From: Lycocorax pyrrhopterus obiensis
Lineage: Eukaryota > Chordata > Aves > Passeriformes > Paradisaeidae
DNA length: 64,000 bases
Direction: 5' to 3'
Assembly: GCA_014706295.1 (NCBI GenBank)
Contig: JACSVZ010000024.1
Coordinates: 2,039,136-2,103,135 of the forward strand
Part shown: positions 38,586 through 49,215 of the stretch, in pieces
Layout: the number at the start of each line of letters is the position of its first letter
Position numbering within the stretch: position 1 is the first letter of the stretch
Notes under the pieces: model-generated
What the model was told of the DNA's origin: nothing
Seen by the model: only the letters and a program-made list of their open reading frames with translations
Databases searched by the model: none
Made by a program: the position numbers and the translations under genes

Positions 38586-38754
38586 CACAGAGATGCTGCT
38601 TTACTCAGCAACAGCAAATTGTTGATTTTTTAAGTAAGAGAGGCCCCACTTGATTTTCTGAAAATGTGATTCCTCTCAGTAGCTTGTACAAGGAAGAAGA
38701 AAGTGAGAATGTCTCTGGCAGCTGCTCACTGTTGGGCTGGCACTGTCACCAGCT

Positions 38755-39215
38755 GAATCACAGAATCACAGAATATCCTGAGCTGAAAGGGACCCACAGG
38801 GATCATCCAGCCCAGCCCCAGGCCCTGCACAGACACCCCAAACCCCACCCTGGGCATCCCTGGCAGCGCTGCCCAAACGCTCCTGGAGCTCTGGCAGCCT
38901 CGGGGCCGTGCCCATTCCCTGGGGAGCCTGGGCAGTGCCCAGCACCCTCTGGGGGAAGAACCTTTCCCTCATCTCCAGCCTGAGCCTGCCCTGGCCCAGC
39001 TCCAGCCGTTCCCTGGCTCCTGTCCCTGTCCCAGGGAGCAGAGATCGGAGCTGCCCCTCGGGAGGAGCTGCAGCCCCCGCTGAGCTCTGCCCTCAGTGTC
39101 CTCTGCTCCAGCTGGACACACCGAGTGCCCTCAGCTGCCCCTCCTGTGGCCCCTCCTGGCCTTTCAGCATCTTTTTGGTCCTTCTTTGGACACTGTTTGA
39201 TAGCTTTAGATCCTT
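38755..39215 (-). mobile_element. CR1 fragment, minus orientation (long copy)
   Basis: It opens with ATCACAGAATCACAGAATAT (clean reverse octamers), then CCTGAGCTGAAAGGGACCCA, GGCAGCGCTGCCCAAACGCT, GGGGAAGAACCTTTCCCTC and the GAGGAGCTGCAGCCCC upstream part. At about 460 bp it is the best-preserved of the minus copies. Confidence 0.93.
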
Positions 39216-39854
39216 AATAATTAAGATGTAATAATAGTAAGAATAAGATGCAGTAAATGGAAGCTTTTGGCAGGTAAAGGAGACTTGGGCAGTGGTTGGA
39301 GCTGTGAGATAATACTGCTTGCTGGGCACGGCTGTTTTCACCTCTGGAGCTCTGTGGGTGCTGAGGTGGGTGCAGGCAGGGCTGAGTGCTGGGCACTGAT
39401 CCCTCCACAGCAATCCCATGTTTCTGGAGCACATCTGCATGACAGCAGTGGCTGAAATGCTGCAGGAAAATAACAGGCACCTGAAAAGAAACTTCAGGCT
39501 CCTTTAGGAAGCATCCAGTCACTGGAAGTGGTGCCATGGGGATGAGGCAGAGTGTGGCCAGCTGTGTTTTGGGGGCTGCACCATTGATGTGCGGGTGCAG
39601 CTGGTGGGAGGACTCTGCTGTGGAGCTCTTGGTGTCTCCTCCTCACACAGCTCAGTGCACCTGGTAGGGCAAGAGAAATGTATTAACACAGGCTGGTGTT
39701 TGCTCAGATTCTGGTTCAAAGCCAACAAAAAGCCAGGCAAGTCTGCTGGATCATGGGAGGATAAGACCTCATTTCATTAAATCACTCCAGGTCAGAAAAA
39801 TTGCATTGCATCAGTCTGATGGAATCAGCCCCAGGGAAAACATCGGTGCCTGTC

Positions 39855-39890
39855 CAGGGCTGTGCTCAGGGCTGTGCTCAGGGCTGTGCT
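39855..39890. repeat. 12-bp unit, three exact tandem copies
   Basis: CAGGGCTGTGCT is repeated three times without change at 39855, 39867 and 39879. Confidence 0.95.
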
Positions 39891-40649
39891 CAGCAGTACT
39901 GCTGGGCACACAGCACCGATCTAGGTCACAGTCTGTGTGTCTCTGTTCTGAGCTGGCTGCATGTTTAGATGTAATTTAGCCTGTTTGGTGAACAGCCTCC
40001 CTTGCTGTGGCAGCTCCTCCATCCCTGCAGAAGCTGTGGTGGAGCTGGAGCTGTGCTGCCAGGGGCACAGGGTGGGAACTCCTCTGGGTGGCTGAATGAC
40101 ATGAGATGTCCCATCAAGGGATCTGCATGCACCCAGTTACGGGCTTTTATTGTCCAAATCCCAAAACCAATTCTTCAAGCCTGTCAAATTACTATTACCT
40201 GCACTGTCTTTACAGCTGAAGTGGGCAACAGATTTTTCTTGCATTTATTTCACCAAAAGATGAAATCATTTTTTAACATAAAATTATACAGTGAAAGCTT
40301 GCACCCCAGGACTTCATCTGACAGCAGTCTCCTTTTTCCCGGCACTGGGTTCCCAGTGACGTGGTCCCAGCCTGGGAGCAAAGGGTGCAGTCCAGCTGCT
40401 CTGCCTACTGCATGCCAACTTCCCAAATGCACCGTTCTGTGGGTTTGTTACTAGTAACACTGGGAACATGGGTTTGCTTCACAGCTTGTCTGTAGAATTC
40501 TCAGTTTCTCCTCCAGGGTAGAGAAACCTCGTTGTGGCACAGCTTGGTTTAGACACTGAGCATTGAGCAGATCTCAGATGAAACGCTTCCCTGCCCTGGC
40601 TTCCACATCCCTTTGATGTTTAACAGTTTCTTTGAAGTATGGAGAGTTT

Positions 40650-40830
40650 TAGAATCATGGAATGGTTTGGGTTGGAAGGAGCCACAAAGCCCATCCAATT
40701 CCACCCCCTGCCATGGGCAGGGACACCTCTCACTGTCCCGGGTTGCTCTAAGCCCCATCCAGCCTGGCCTTGGACACTTCCAGGGATCCAGGGGCAGCCA
40801 CAGCTTCTCTGGGCAACCTGTTCCATTTTC
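40650..40830 (-). mobile_element. CR1 fragment, minus orientation
   Basis: TTAGAATCATGGAATGGTTT, GGGTTGGAAGGAGCCACAAA, CACCCCCTGCCATGGGCAGG and GGATCCAGGGGCAGCCACAG are the reverse complement of the 13307-type copies. Confidence 0.93.
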
Positions 40831-41091
40831 CCTGTGTTTATCCTTGTTCTGTCAACTCGTTGGATTCTAATAACTGGTTTAATACAAACGTTTCTCTGCT
40901 GGGATCAGTCATTGCACACCTGAGCCCAGAGGCCCCACGATTCCATGATCAGCACCTGCCTTACCTGAGCCATTCCTCCCTGCAGCTCAGTGTCAGATGT
41001 CACCTGGAGCGGGTGACACTCCTGGAGTACCATCAGCTGTAAAGAAGCGCCTGAGCTATCGTATTCATTTTCTTACCAGCAAAATAATCTT

Positions 41092-41109
41092 GCTGTTAAT
41101 ATTAACAGC
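41092..41109. repeat. Perfect 18-bp palindrome GCTGTTAATATTAACAGC
   Basis: The two 9-bp halves are exact reverse complements with no spacer. The centre GTTAATATTAAC resembles the inverted GTTAAT half-sites of HNF1 factors, but without the single spacer base of the usual site. Confidence 0.93.
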
Positions 41110-41325
41110 TCAGACAAGGAGTAGTAAAACCCTATTTCTCCCGCATTCCCTGTGTCTGCCTGACACAAAAAAGTCTTTATTCGGGAAGTCAGATAGATCC
41201 TGACGGCTGTGTGCTTCTTCCCAGCTTCCGATACAGAATGCTAATGCGAAAAAGCAAGGAAATAAAATTAAAACTAACATTTCCCTGCCCACATGACAAG
41301 CAGAATGGGGCTGGATCCTGGATGC

Positions 41326-41475
41326 ACCGTGTTATTTGGGTTGGAAGGGACCTTAAAAGTCATCTCATTCCAACTCTCGGCCATGGGCAGGGACATCTTC
41401 CACTAGACCAGGTTGCTCCAAGCCTCGTCCAATTTGGCCTTGGACACTTCCAGGGATGGGGCAGCCGCAGCTTCA
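41326..41475 (-). mobile_element. CR1 fragment, minus orientation
   Basis: GTTATTTGGGTTGGAAGGGA, CCATGGGCAGGGACATCTTC and CCAGGTTGCTCCAAGCCTCG are CR1 3' region in reverse with eroded octamers. Confidence 0.9.
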
Positions 41476-42525
41476 TTCATTCATTGATCACAGTAACTGC
41501 TCATAAAATCCTCATTAAAGAAATCTTAAAAATCTCTGTATATGCCCACAGTTGTGCCATCCTGGTATCAATCTTTTATTGCACTCTCTTTCCCTGACTA
41601 AGACTTTTTTTCCTTAACTACAAAGCCCCTGACTTCAAAAGTGTTCGCTTGGGTTTTGTCCTAATTCCTTGCCCTATGTTGAATACACATTGAGGTTTCC
41701 AGATGTGAGAAACAAGACATCCTAAAGATCACTCTGCAGTTTTCAAAATGCAGCAGGGTTTTGGTTTGTTTCTTTTTAGCAGAAATTTAAAACGAAGGGA
41801 AATACTGATCTGCTAGGCTGGGCCAGCACATCTCTGGTCTTTAGCAGGCTTGGGAAAGATGATTGACCAAATTCAGGGGATTTGTGGGCAAGTATACCAG
41901 AAACCTGGTTTTGTCATGGAAAGAGTGAGAAGATAAGAAGGAGCAGACTTGCCTCTGGCAGCATGAGGGAGGAGCAGGGCAGCTGGTCCAGCTGAGATGA
42001 GCTGTTGCTCAGGGCCAGGAGCGGTAATCCTTGCAGGCAGCGAGGATGGAGCTGGTCCCTTCCACTGCAGTTTGCTGGAAATTTAGGGACGGAACAAATT
42101 TGACGTCAGCCTTGAGAGAGGGGATTTCCAGTGTTTGCAGCACTGGCTCTGTGACTGTCAGACAGGTCTTGACTGATCCCTCCCTAGGAATGCTCTCGGA
42201 GCCTTTTCCGTGGTCGTTGGCAGGTCACCACTCGCAGAAGGAAGAGCTGTAGGTGCCAGTTATTTTCAGGAAGGAATGTATGGCTGCAAGCATGATCCTC
42301 CTGGAGTTCAGCCCATCCAGGTTAAGCCCCAGTGTCCCCCAGCTCGAGTGCTGAGCCGGGGATCCGTGTGTTCGGTTTTTATTCTGGCATGGAGAGCAGT
42401 CCCCCCGCCCAGGGGGCTGGGAATACTCCAGGTTTTTCCATGTGACACTGTATAAAGATGGAGGCTGCTCTTGTTTTGATTCTCGCCTGATTTAATTACA
42501 TTTGCTTTTTCTCTTTTTATTTCAG

Positions 42526-42758
42526 TTGTGATTCCAAAGAGCCCTTTACCTGCCTCCGAAGTAAACTCGGAGAAACCTAGCATGCACAGTAGCACAAAGA
42601 CTGTTTTGGGGCATCAACAAGGGCAAAGGCGTCGCAAAACAGGGAAGAAGCGTGGTCGAACGACCAAAGCGCTAATCCACCACCCCATGCCTACACCCTC
42701 CAAGTCAGTGGAGCCTTTGAAATTCCCCAGAAAGAGAGGCCCCAAGCCTGGCAGTAAG
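42526..42758 (+). CDS. SCMH1: SCMH1 exon: basic linker, part 1
   Basis: The exon has acceptor TTTATTTCAG and donor TAAG|GTAAAA. It is 233 nt, phase 1 to phase 0. It encodes VVIPKSPLPASEVNSEKP, then a Lys/Arg-rich run (GQRRRKTGKKRGR) and FPRKRGPKPGSK at the end. The KRGPKPGSK words, continued by RKPR in the next exon, look like a nuclear localisation or AT-hook-like DNA-contact segment. The exon matches human SCMH1 but is less conserved than the MBT exons (for example SPLPASEVNS against NPYPASDVNT). The segment is probably disordered. Confidence 0.95.
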
Positions 42759-43315
42759 GTAAAAGCTGATGCTGATGCAGGCGGGTGAACAGCAGGTGCT
42801 GCAGGTCCTGCCATGGGATGGTGCATGCGTGTGTTTGTGCACGTTTGTCTCAGCCTCTGGCTGTGTGACTGCAGCAAGTAGGAGACCGGAGGGGTATGTG
42901 GGCTGGGAGTATCCTCAGAGGCCAGCCCCAGAGCTGTAGAGAATGTCTGTGTCCTAAAAATCATTTCCATCAAGAATCCATGTCTTTGGAAGCGCATTGG
43001 CTGTGGAGTAGCATGGCAGATGCCGGGAGCACAACAGGATGGCCAAAGGGTAGAATAAGCTCTCCCGTCCGTTGTTTGTGGCTAGTCTGAGTCTAACAGA
43101 GGTGGCAGATCCCAGGCTTGTTATTTTTCAGGATTATGGTTTGTAAAATACACACTTACTGATTACTAGGTTCTTGAGACACCCCGTCATCACCATCAGA
43201 AATGTGTCATGTTCCACAGTGCCTTGTCTGTTGGATGCAGAGGAGAAAGTGTAGTGATCATGGGTGGTAAAGGAGAGCAGGGGTAAAAGGAGAAATATCT
43301 CCTCTTTTTCTGCAG
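42759..43315 (+). other. SCMH1: SCMH1 intron (557 nt)
   Basis: Short intron inside the basic linker. No repeat recognised. It ends in a good polypyrimidine tract and TTTCTGCAG. Confidence 0.85.
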
Positions 43316-43442
43316 AGGAAACCTAGGACATTGCTGAACCCAGCACCCACCTCTCCAACAACCAGTACCCCAGAGCCAGACACAAGCACTGTGCCCCAGG
43401 ACGCTGCTACAATCCCCAGCTCTGCCATGCAGGCTCCCACAG
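43316..43442 (+). CDS. SCMH1: SCMH1 exon: Pro/Thr-rich linker, part 2
   Basis: The exon has acceptor TTTTTCTGCAG and donor ACAG|GTAAGG. It is 127 nt, phase 0 to phase 1. It encodes 42 residues beginning RKPRTLLNPAPTSPTTSTPE and ending PSSAMQAPT. It is nearly identical to human SCMH1 (TSTPEPDTSTVPQDAAT is unchanged). That is striking for a low-complexity, apparently disordered stretch and suggests a conserved binding or modification site. No domain is recognised. The many Thr-Pro and Ser-Pro pairs could be proline-directed phosphorylation sites, which is inference. Confidence 0.96.
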
Positions 43443-44457
43443 GTAAGGAGGGTCTTGGACCACAATCTTGACAGGATTGCACAGTTGGGAACTGCAGCAG
43501 GCAGACAGCAACACCCCAAGAGAATCCCGTTTCTTCCTAAGCCGGTAAACCAGCAATCCTTACCACTCCAGAAGGGCTGGCCTGAGAGAGGCACGTGAGT
43601 CCAGATCAGCTGTTCGTTTATCTGTCTATTTGGAAATAATGAAGTAGGAAGATTGCAGGCCCACCTGTTGAGTGCAAGGACCCCTTTCCCCTGCATGCTG
43701 GTGACTCCACAGCTCTCCAGGGACACTTGTGGCCCTTTGTGCCCAGGGGCAGTCGGGTGTGCAGCACCCCTTGTGAGCCCCGAGCGTGAGCTCTCCCACA
43801 CCGTGCCAGGCACAGCTGCTGGAACTGCACAGGGGGCAGAGGAGGTGCTGAAGGACTGTGATCTGCCCAGCTCCAGCCAGGATATCAAGGCACAGAGGTA
43901 CAGGAGGGAATAGGGGAGGAGGAGGAGCAGCAGTAAAGAGTGTATGCACTGCTACAGCTGAGGATGAATCTGGCCAGGAAAGTCTAATGCAAAGCTGCTT
44001 TTGACATGTTGAGTCAAGCACTGGATATGGGCTGAACCCTCTGTTTCCCCAGAATGTAATTTGCCAGTTTTCAGAGGAACCTAAAGAAGCCAGTTTCCCT
44101 AAAAAGGAAAGGCTGTGGGAACCCCTGGAAAGTGGGGGCTGCATTCCTTCTTCCCCTCTGAACATCAGAGCCACCTTACCTGGCTGGCATGGAAACCACT
44201 TTACAGCCTGACTGCAGGGGAGAGCATGGGAGAAACAGCAGCAGTTTGGAAGGTGAGCATGAGGCAGGAAGATTTTGGAGGTGATTCCCCTCTAGAAGCG
44301 GCTCCACTGTGAGGATGTAGTCAGGCAGTCGTGGTGGATTCACTTTGTGAGCGATTGGACAGTCTTAAAATCTCAGCATCTCTCAGGTTGGATTTTAGGC
44401 ATCTGTTTCTCACTTTCTTGAGTGGGTTAATGGCAAACACATTTCTCATCTTGGCAG
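43443..44457 (+). other. SCMH1: SCMH1 intron (1.0 kb)
   Basis: No repeat or other gene recognised. Long minus-strand open frames here have no recognisable protein signature. Confidence 0.8.
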
Positions 44458-44658
44458 TTTGCATTTACTTGAACAAGAACGGCAGCACTGGGCCCCACCT
44501 AGACAAGAAGAAAGTTCAGCAGCTGCCAGACCATTTTGGACCAGCTCGAGCTTCTGTTGTCCTGCAGCAAGCAGTACAGGCCTGCATTGATTGCGCTTAT
44601 CATCAGAAAACAGTCTTCTCCTTCTTAAAACAAGGCCACGGGGGAGAGGTCATCTCAG
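44458..44658 (+). CDS. SCMH1: SCMH1 exon: SLED domain, part 1
   Basis: The exon has acceptor CATCTTGGCAG and donor TCAG|GTGAGA. It is 201 nt, phase 1 at both ends. It encodes VCIYLNKNGSTGPHLDKKKV, then QQLPDHFGPARASVVLQQAV and TVFSFLKQGHGGEVIS. This is the first half of the SLED (Scm-like embedded, DUF3588) domain, reported for SCML2 to bind DNA. V-C-I-Y-x-N-K-x-G, GPHLD and QQLPDHFGP are family signatures. The sequence appears identical to human SCMH1 across the exon, the highest conservation in the gene. Confidence 0.98.
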
Positions 44659-45304
44659 GTGAGAACGGGCCCACAGCACTTTGCCTCCAGAGAGGTTGTT
44701 GCAAGAATTCTCTCATTGGAAGATGTCTGTCCTGAAGCTCGCTGCAGCCACAGGCCAGGGGCAGACAGAAGAGTTCTGTCTTCTCTTTCTTGCCACACAT
44801 CTGTGTCAGTGAAGCAACAGCTGGCGGCTGACTCAGAGCGGAGCAGTTCCCATGGCCGGCGGGCACAGCTGCTGGAGCCGGCAGTGCTCAGTCCTGGCAT
44901 CAGCCTGGGCAGCAATCCTGCCGCACCGACCGGCCCCCCACGCTGCCCCAGCCCTGGGAGGAGCCACAACAGGGGGGATTCCACAACTCCTCACGGAAAG
45001 ACAAGAAATACCCCGGGTTTTCATTTTCCTTTAAGCCCGTGCGTAGCCGGATCTGCGAGCACAGGGCCCCTCCTCGAATCCTTTCCGTTCCCTCGGACGT
45101 GGCTCCCCTGGCGCTGCCGCCCCGGCCCCGTGCTGGGTGCAGCAGGCTGGTCCTGGCCTGCCCCGGCAGCGGAAGGCAGTGGCTTTGTTGGCTCTAGCCA
45201 GCCCAGCGATGCTGAGATCCAGGAGCTGGCTGTGCGGCCCTGGGCGTAGCCTCCCGCCTTCGCGGGGGGTTCACGTGTTGGGCTCTGTTTGTTTCTGTCT
45301 CCAG
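44659..45304 (+). other. SCMH1: SCMH1 intron (646 nt, GC-rich)
   Basis: Short GC-rich intron inside the SLED domain. One + frame is open for 196 codons across almost all of it, but it is out of frame with the preceding exon. The in-frame read-through from the exon stops at about 44735. Composition explains the openness. Confidence 0.85.
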
Positions 45305-45490
45305 CTGTGTTTGATCGGGAACAGCACACTCTGAACCTGCCAGCAGTAAACAGTATCACCTACGTCCTCCGCTTCCTGGAGAAGCTCTGCCACAATCTGC
45401 GCAGTGACAACCTCTTTGGGAACCAGCCTTTCACTCAGAACAGCCACATGCAGCGCTCACACGAGTACGACCACGACAGGTATCTACCAG
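45305..45490 (+). CDS. SCMH1: SCMH1 exon: SLED domain, part 2
   Basis: The exon has acceptor TCTGTCTCCAG and donor CCAG|GTAGGA. It is 186 nt, phase 1 at both ends. It encodes AVFDREQHTLNLPAVNS, then ITYVLRFLEKLCHNLRSDNL and FGNQPFTQ, completing the SLED domain. The tail after QPFTQ (NSHMQRSHEYDHDRYLP) differs from the human version as I recall it, while DRYLP is kept. The His-rich tail is outside the folded domain and free to vary. The phase-1 end lets it join either 51424 or 57065 in frame. Confidence 0.97.
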
Positions 45491-48400
45491 GTAGGAGCTG
45501 GGGCGGGGGCGGCACTGTAGGGACCCAGGTGCTCCGTGTCTTAACCCAGATTTTATCTCCGTCTCCAGAGGAGGCAGGCGTGTGTTCCAGAGCCCTCTCA
45601 CGGGGTTCATTACATCACACCCAGTGTCGTGCACATGCCCGCAGGGCTCTTGTTGTGCAGGATTCCAGTTGCATTTTCTGCCTGTCAGTTTGGTTTCCAT
45701 CTCCGCTGTAGGTTTCCGCTCGTCCGTGCTGTCTCCTTGTCTTCCCTCCTCTCCTCATCCCCCAGTCCTTCCCGCTTCCTGTAATCTGATTATGGTGACT
45801 TCATAGAGCTAGGAATTCAGGTGAAAGACTGCATGAGGAGGGAGAGCGATAACATGCAGCAGGTAAACTGGAATTAGAAATTAATTAAAGCAGAGTGGTT
45901 TCCACACTGGCCGTGCTTCTGCTGCCAGCAGCCAGGGCATCCAGCCCTCGGTGACAACGTGGCCTGTTCAGGGGTGATGCTCATGCAGCAATCCGAGGCA
46001 GAGGTGGTTTTGTTTTCCTTGGCATGGCATTGAAGCAGCTCACCCCAGCAAGACAGTTCATGCCACGGTGCAGATTGTCAGGCTGCAAAACTGCTCTGGA
46101 GCAGAAGCAGTGGAAAGCAAGCCGGGCAGTTGCCCCGCAGTGCTGGGGTGATGGCTGCCCCACAGGCTCTCTGGGGGAGCTCCTGCTCCAGGAATGTCAG
46201 TTGTGGAGAGGATCAAAGCTGTCTGCACCCTCTTAGGTGGTTGACAAGTGCTGATCTCCTTTCCTGTCTTGCTTTCTTCCCCCTCTAGTCAGCAAATAGC
46301 TGTGGTGTTGTTTGAGGTCTTTCCAAAGTTAATCCTTTGCATAATTATGGCTCTGGCAAGAAAAGTGAAAGTTGTATGAGTGTAAAAGGATGGGAACTTA
46401 GGAAGAACTGTTCAAGGAGAAGTTGCTAAGCATGAGGTGTAGGGGCAACAGCCAAATGCCACGGTGCTTCCATTCGTTGCACCTCACAAAGCACCTTAGG
46501 CAGAGTCTGGAGAGCGAGAGGATCTTCCCATCCTCTGCTTCCTCCAGGGCTGAGCAGAGCATTGCTGGAGCCAGCAGGGCCAGGAGCAAAAGCCGTGCTG
46601 TGCTGTGAGAAGAGGAGCTGTATGAAATGCAAGGACAGGAGCAGCATGACTAGTTACTGGGACTGGAGGCTGTCCCCTGAGGAACCCTCAAACAGAAGAA
46701 ATCCCCATGTTTCAGTGTGGAGGTACCCTGTCATCATGAGATAGAGCAAAACCAGAGTGGGAGGGAAAGCACCCAGGTCTGGGCATGGATGAGAGGGTCC
46801 TGTAGCTCACACACGGAGTTTCCAGCTTCCATGAGAGGTCAGTGGTGGCTGTGCCAAGAGTTGGGCTGCTGGGCAGGGTGGAAAAGTATAAATCAGAATT
46901 CAGGGAAACTCAGGCAGAGCACCAGATCTGACACGATGCTGAGACTTGCCCATCCTGAACTCTGATTCAGAGTGTTTGCAGCACTTAAAGAAAAATTAAC
47001 CCCAGTCCAAAGAAGTGAGAGCAGCTAGTCCTGCAGTTCATCCTGATGTCTCAGAGCTTGTTGGGCAACACCTTTCTCAGGCGCCTGAAAGAAGGTGGTA
47101 AACATTGTTATCTACACATTACAGTGGCTTCTGGTGAGGGCAGGGAAACAGTGCCTGTGATTCTGGGTGGTTTGGGCTGGTCACGGAGGAATGAGGGTGC
47201 AGTTGTACATCCTTAAATCACAACAGATGTCAAGGCTGCTGTGGTCTCACCTTCAGCTCTGCATGTCCTGCCTTGTTTCCTCTCCAGTACAGGAATGTAT
47301 TGTATGGGGCTGGTTCTTCCAGTAAATGGCCACTGGTTAGGACTGGGAGCTGGTCTGAGTTCCCAGAACAAACTTGCAGGAGCACCCCTGTGAGTGCCAT
47401 GGAGAATTGGTGTGTGTGCTTGGGGCAGAGGGAAGGTCTGCAGCAGCCCTTAGGTCAGCAGTGTCCTGCCGTTCTGCCTTACTGAGTAAATGGAAATCGG
47501 GGGAAACAGACCGAGTTGTACATCAGGAACAGCCGTTTGCAGGGAACTGGGCAGCTGATTGCTGTTCATAGCAGCATGAACATGATGTGACCTGGAGCCG
47601 TCTGAAAACACGGGACTGGAGAGACCTTCTGGACCACTGAGCGCTGGCTCCTGCTGTTACAGCACCACAGCACATGGTGTTTCTTGGATTAAATCTGGAG
47701 TTGCCAATTTTGCTTTTCCACTGGAGACTGCTCCAAGGTTTTTTGCTGAGATTTTAGAAAATATGTTGTAATTTCCAGCCGTAATTTATTCTTGGGCAAC
47801 TTGGTATCTATGTCTCCTGGTCTTAATATTGTCTTTAAGCTTAACTTGGTTTTCTTTCTTCTGGAAGTAGTTGCAGAGCAGTCGTAGCCCTCAGAGGAGT
47901 TCATCTTTTGGCTGCACTTCGCTCTCCTCAGCCGGTGTTGGTTTGACTTAAACTTCCTGGGGTGGCCAGAGTGCCACCCAGCACTCTGGGGAGGAGCTCA
48001 TGGGGACCTGGTGCCACAGCTCTGGCACCACCGTGGTCACAGGAAATGTCTCTGCAGTCACTTTTCGTCACTGCGTCCTTGTAACAGGTGATGATCAGTC
48101 TGTCCTGGTCACATACCCCGTTCTTCTCATCCACTGTTGTGCATCACCTGCAGGTCCCCAGCTCATGGGACAGTGCTTCAAGTGCACATCTGGATTTAGC
48201 TGCTGGATTTTCCTCCTTGGTGGTTCTTTGTTCTATAGATATCCTTCCTGCCTGATTTCAAATGCTGCTTTGGCTGGCCTGACATGGGAAAACATCAGCA
48301 GATTTCATCAGTGAATCTCTGATATTTCTGCCACAGTTACTAATACAGTTATTAAATGACACTGGGCTCAAGGATGATCCTCAAGCAGATTCGTTGGTTG

Positions 48401-48985
48401 CTCCCCAGTCTCATGTTCCCTCTCAGTGTGCTGTCGACAGCTTTTCCTCTCAAATCAGATTTCTGTGCATAGAACAAGGCTCCTGGTAATTCATGTTGTG
48501 TCTCAGCTGTCTCAATATCTAACATCTTGCTGAATTCTGGGTATATGAGGTTGATTTCTCTTCCCTCATGTGATAGATCAGCATTTCCCCATCGCAGGGA
48601 GGCCGTTGGGTCGGTCTCCTCTGATGAACACCTGCCGTAGAATGTGCCACGTGTATTTCCTGCCTTTTCCTTCAGGGCCTGCCACAAGCCTTGTGATGCT
48701 GCTGAGGTCAGACATAGGCATTTTATTTTCCACCTTCTTTTTCCAATGTTGGCACCACATTTCGGGTCGCTTTCAGTAATGTGGTGCTGAGTTCTGTTAG
48801 AATTGACTGCAGCAGACCCAGAGTTTCAGGTGCACTGTCTTTCTTGGCTTCCTCTGCACTCTCAAATCTCCATTTTGAGGACATTCAGTTGTTTGACTTA
48901 GTCAGTGGTGGATATTTTCATTCCTGTCATTTTTTTAATCCTTAGAGCCTTGCCCCAGTGTTCAGCATGGCTGCAGCTGGAAGTG

Positions 48986-49215
48986 AATCCCAGAATGGTT
49001 TGGGTTGGAAGGGACCTTAAAGCTCATCTGGTTCCACCCCCTGCCATGGGCAGAGACACCTTCCACTGTCCCAGGCTGCTCCAAGCCCCATCCAACCTGG
49101 CCTTGGGCCCTTCCAGGGATCCAGGGGCAGCCACAGCTTCTCTGGGCAACCTGTGCCAGGGCCTCACCACTCTCAGGGAAGATTTTCTTCCATATATCCA
49201 GTCTAAATCTACCAT
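48986..49215 (-). mobile_element. CR1 fragment, minus orientation
   Basis: AATCCCAGAATGGTTTGGGT, CCCCCTGCCATGGGCAGAGA and GGATCCAGGGGCAGCCACAG, then GGGAAGATTTTCTTCCATAT, are CR1 3' region in reverse. Confidence 0.93.

Larger units (their letters stand above)
23580..42525 (+). other. SCMH1: SCMH1 large intron (18.9 kb)
   Basis: The largest intron seen separates the MBT unit from the basic linker. It has few CR1 copies for its length (26729, 31598, 38466, 38755, 40650, 41326). It holds a solo LTR (27563), an LTR-like block (32477), tandem repeats (25663, 39855), hairpins (34295, 36476), an 18-bp palindrome (41092) and an antisense open region near 34 kb. No SCMH1 exon is missing, because the flanking exons join in phase as in human. 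No nested gene was confirmed. Confidence 0.8.

Noticed and set aside
43196..43888. 230-codon minus-strand open frame
   Set aside because: It runs antisense across the conserved SCMH1 exon at 43316-43442. The openness is a shadow of that exon and GC-rich intron.
48352..48687. Minus-strand open frame that looked somewhat protein-like
   Set aside because: No recognised family, no initiation or splice context, and other frames in the area show nothing consistent.
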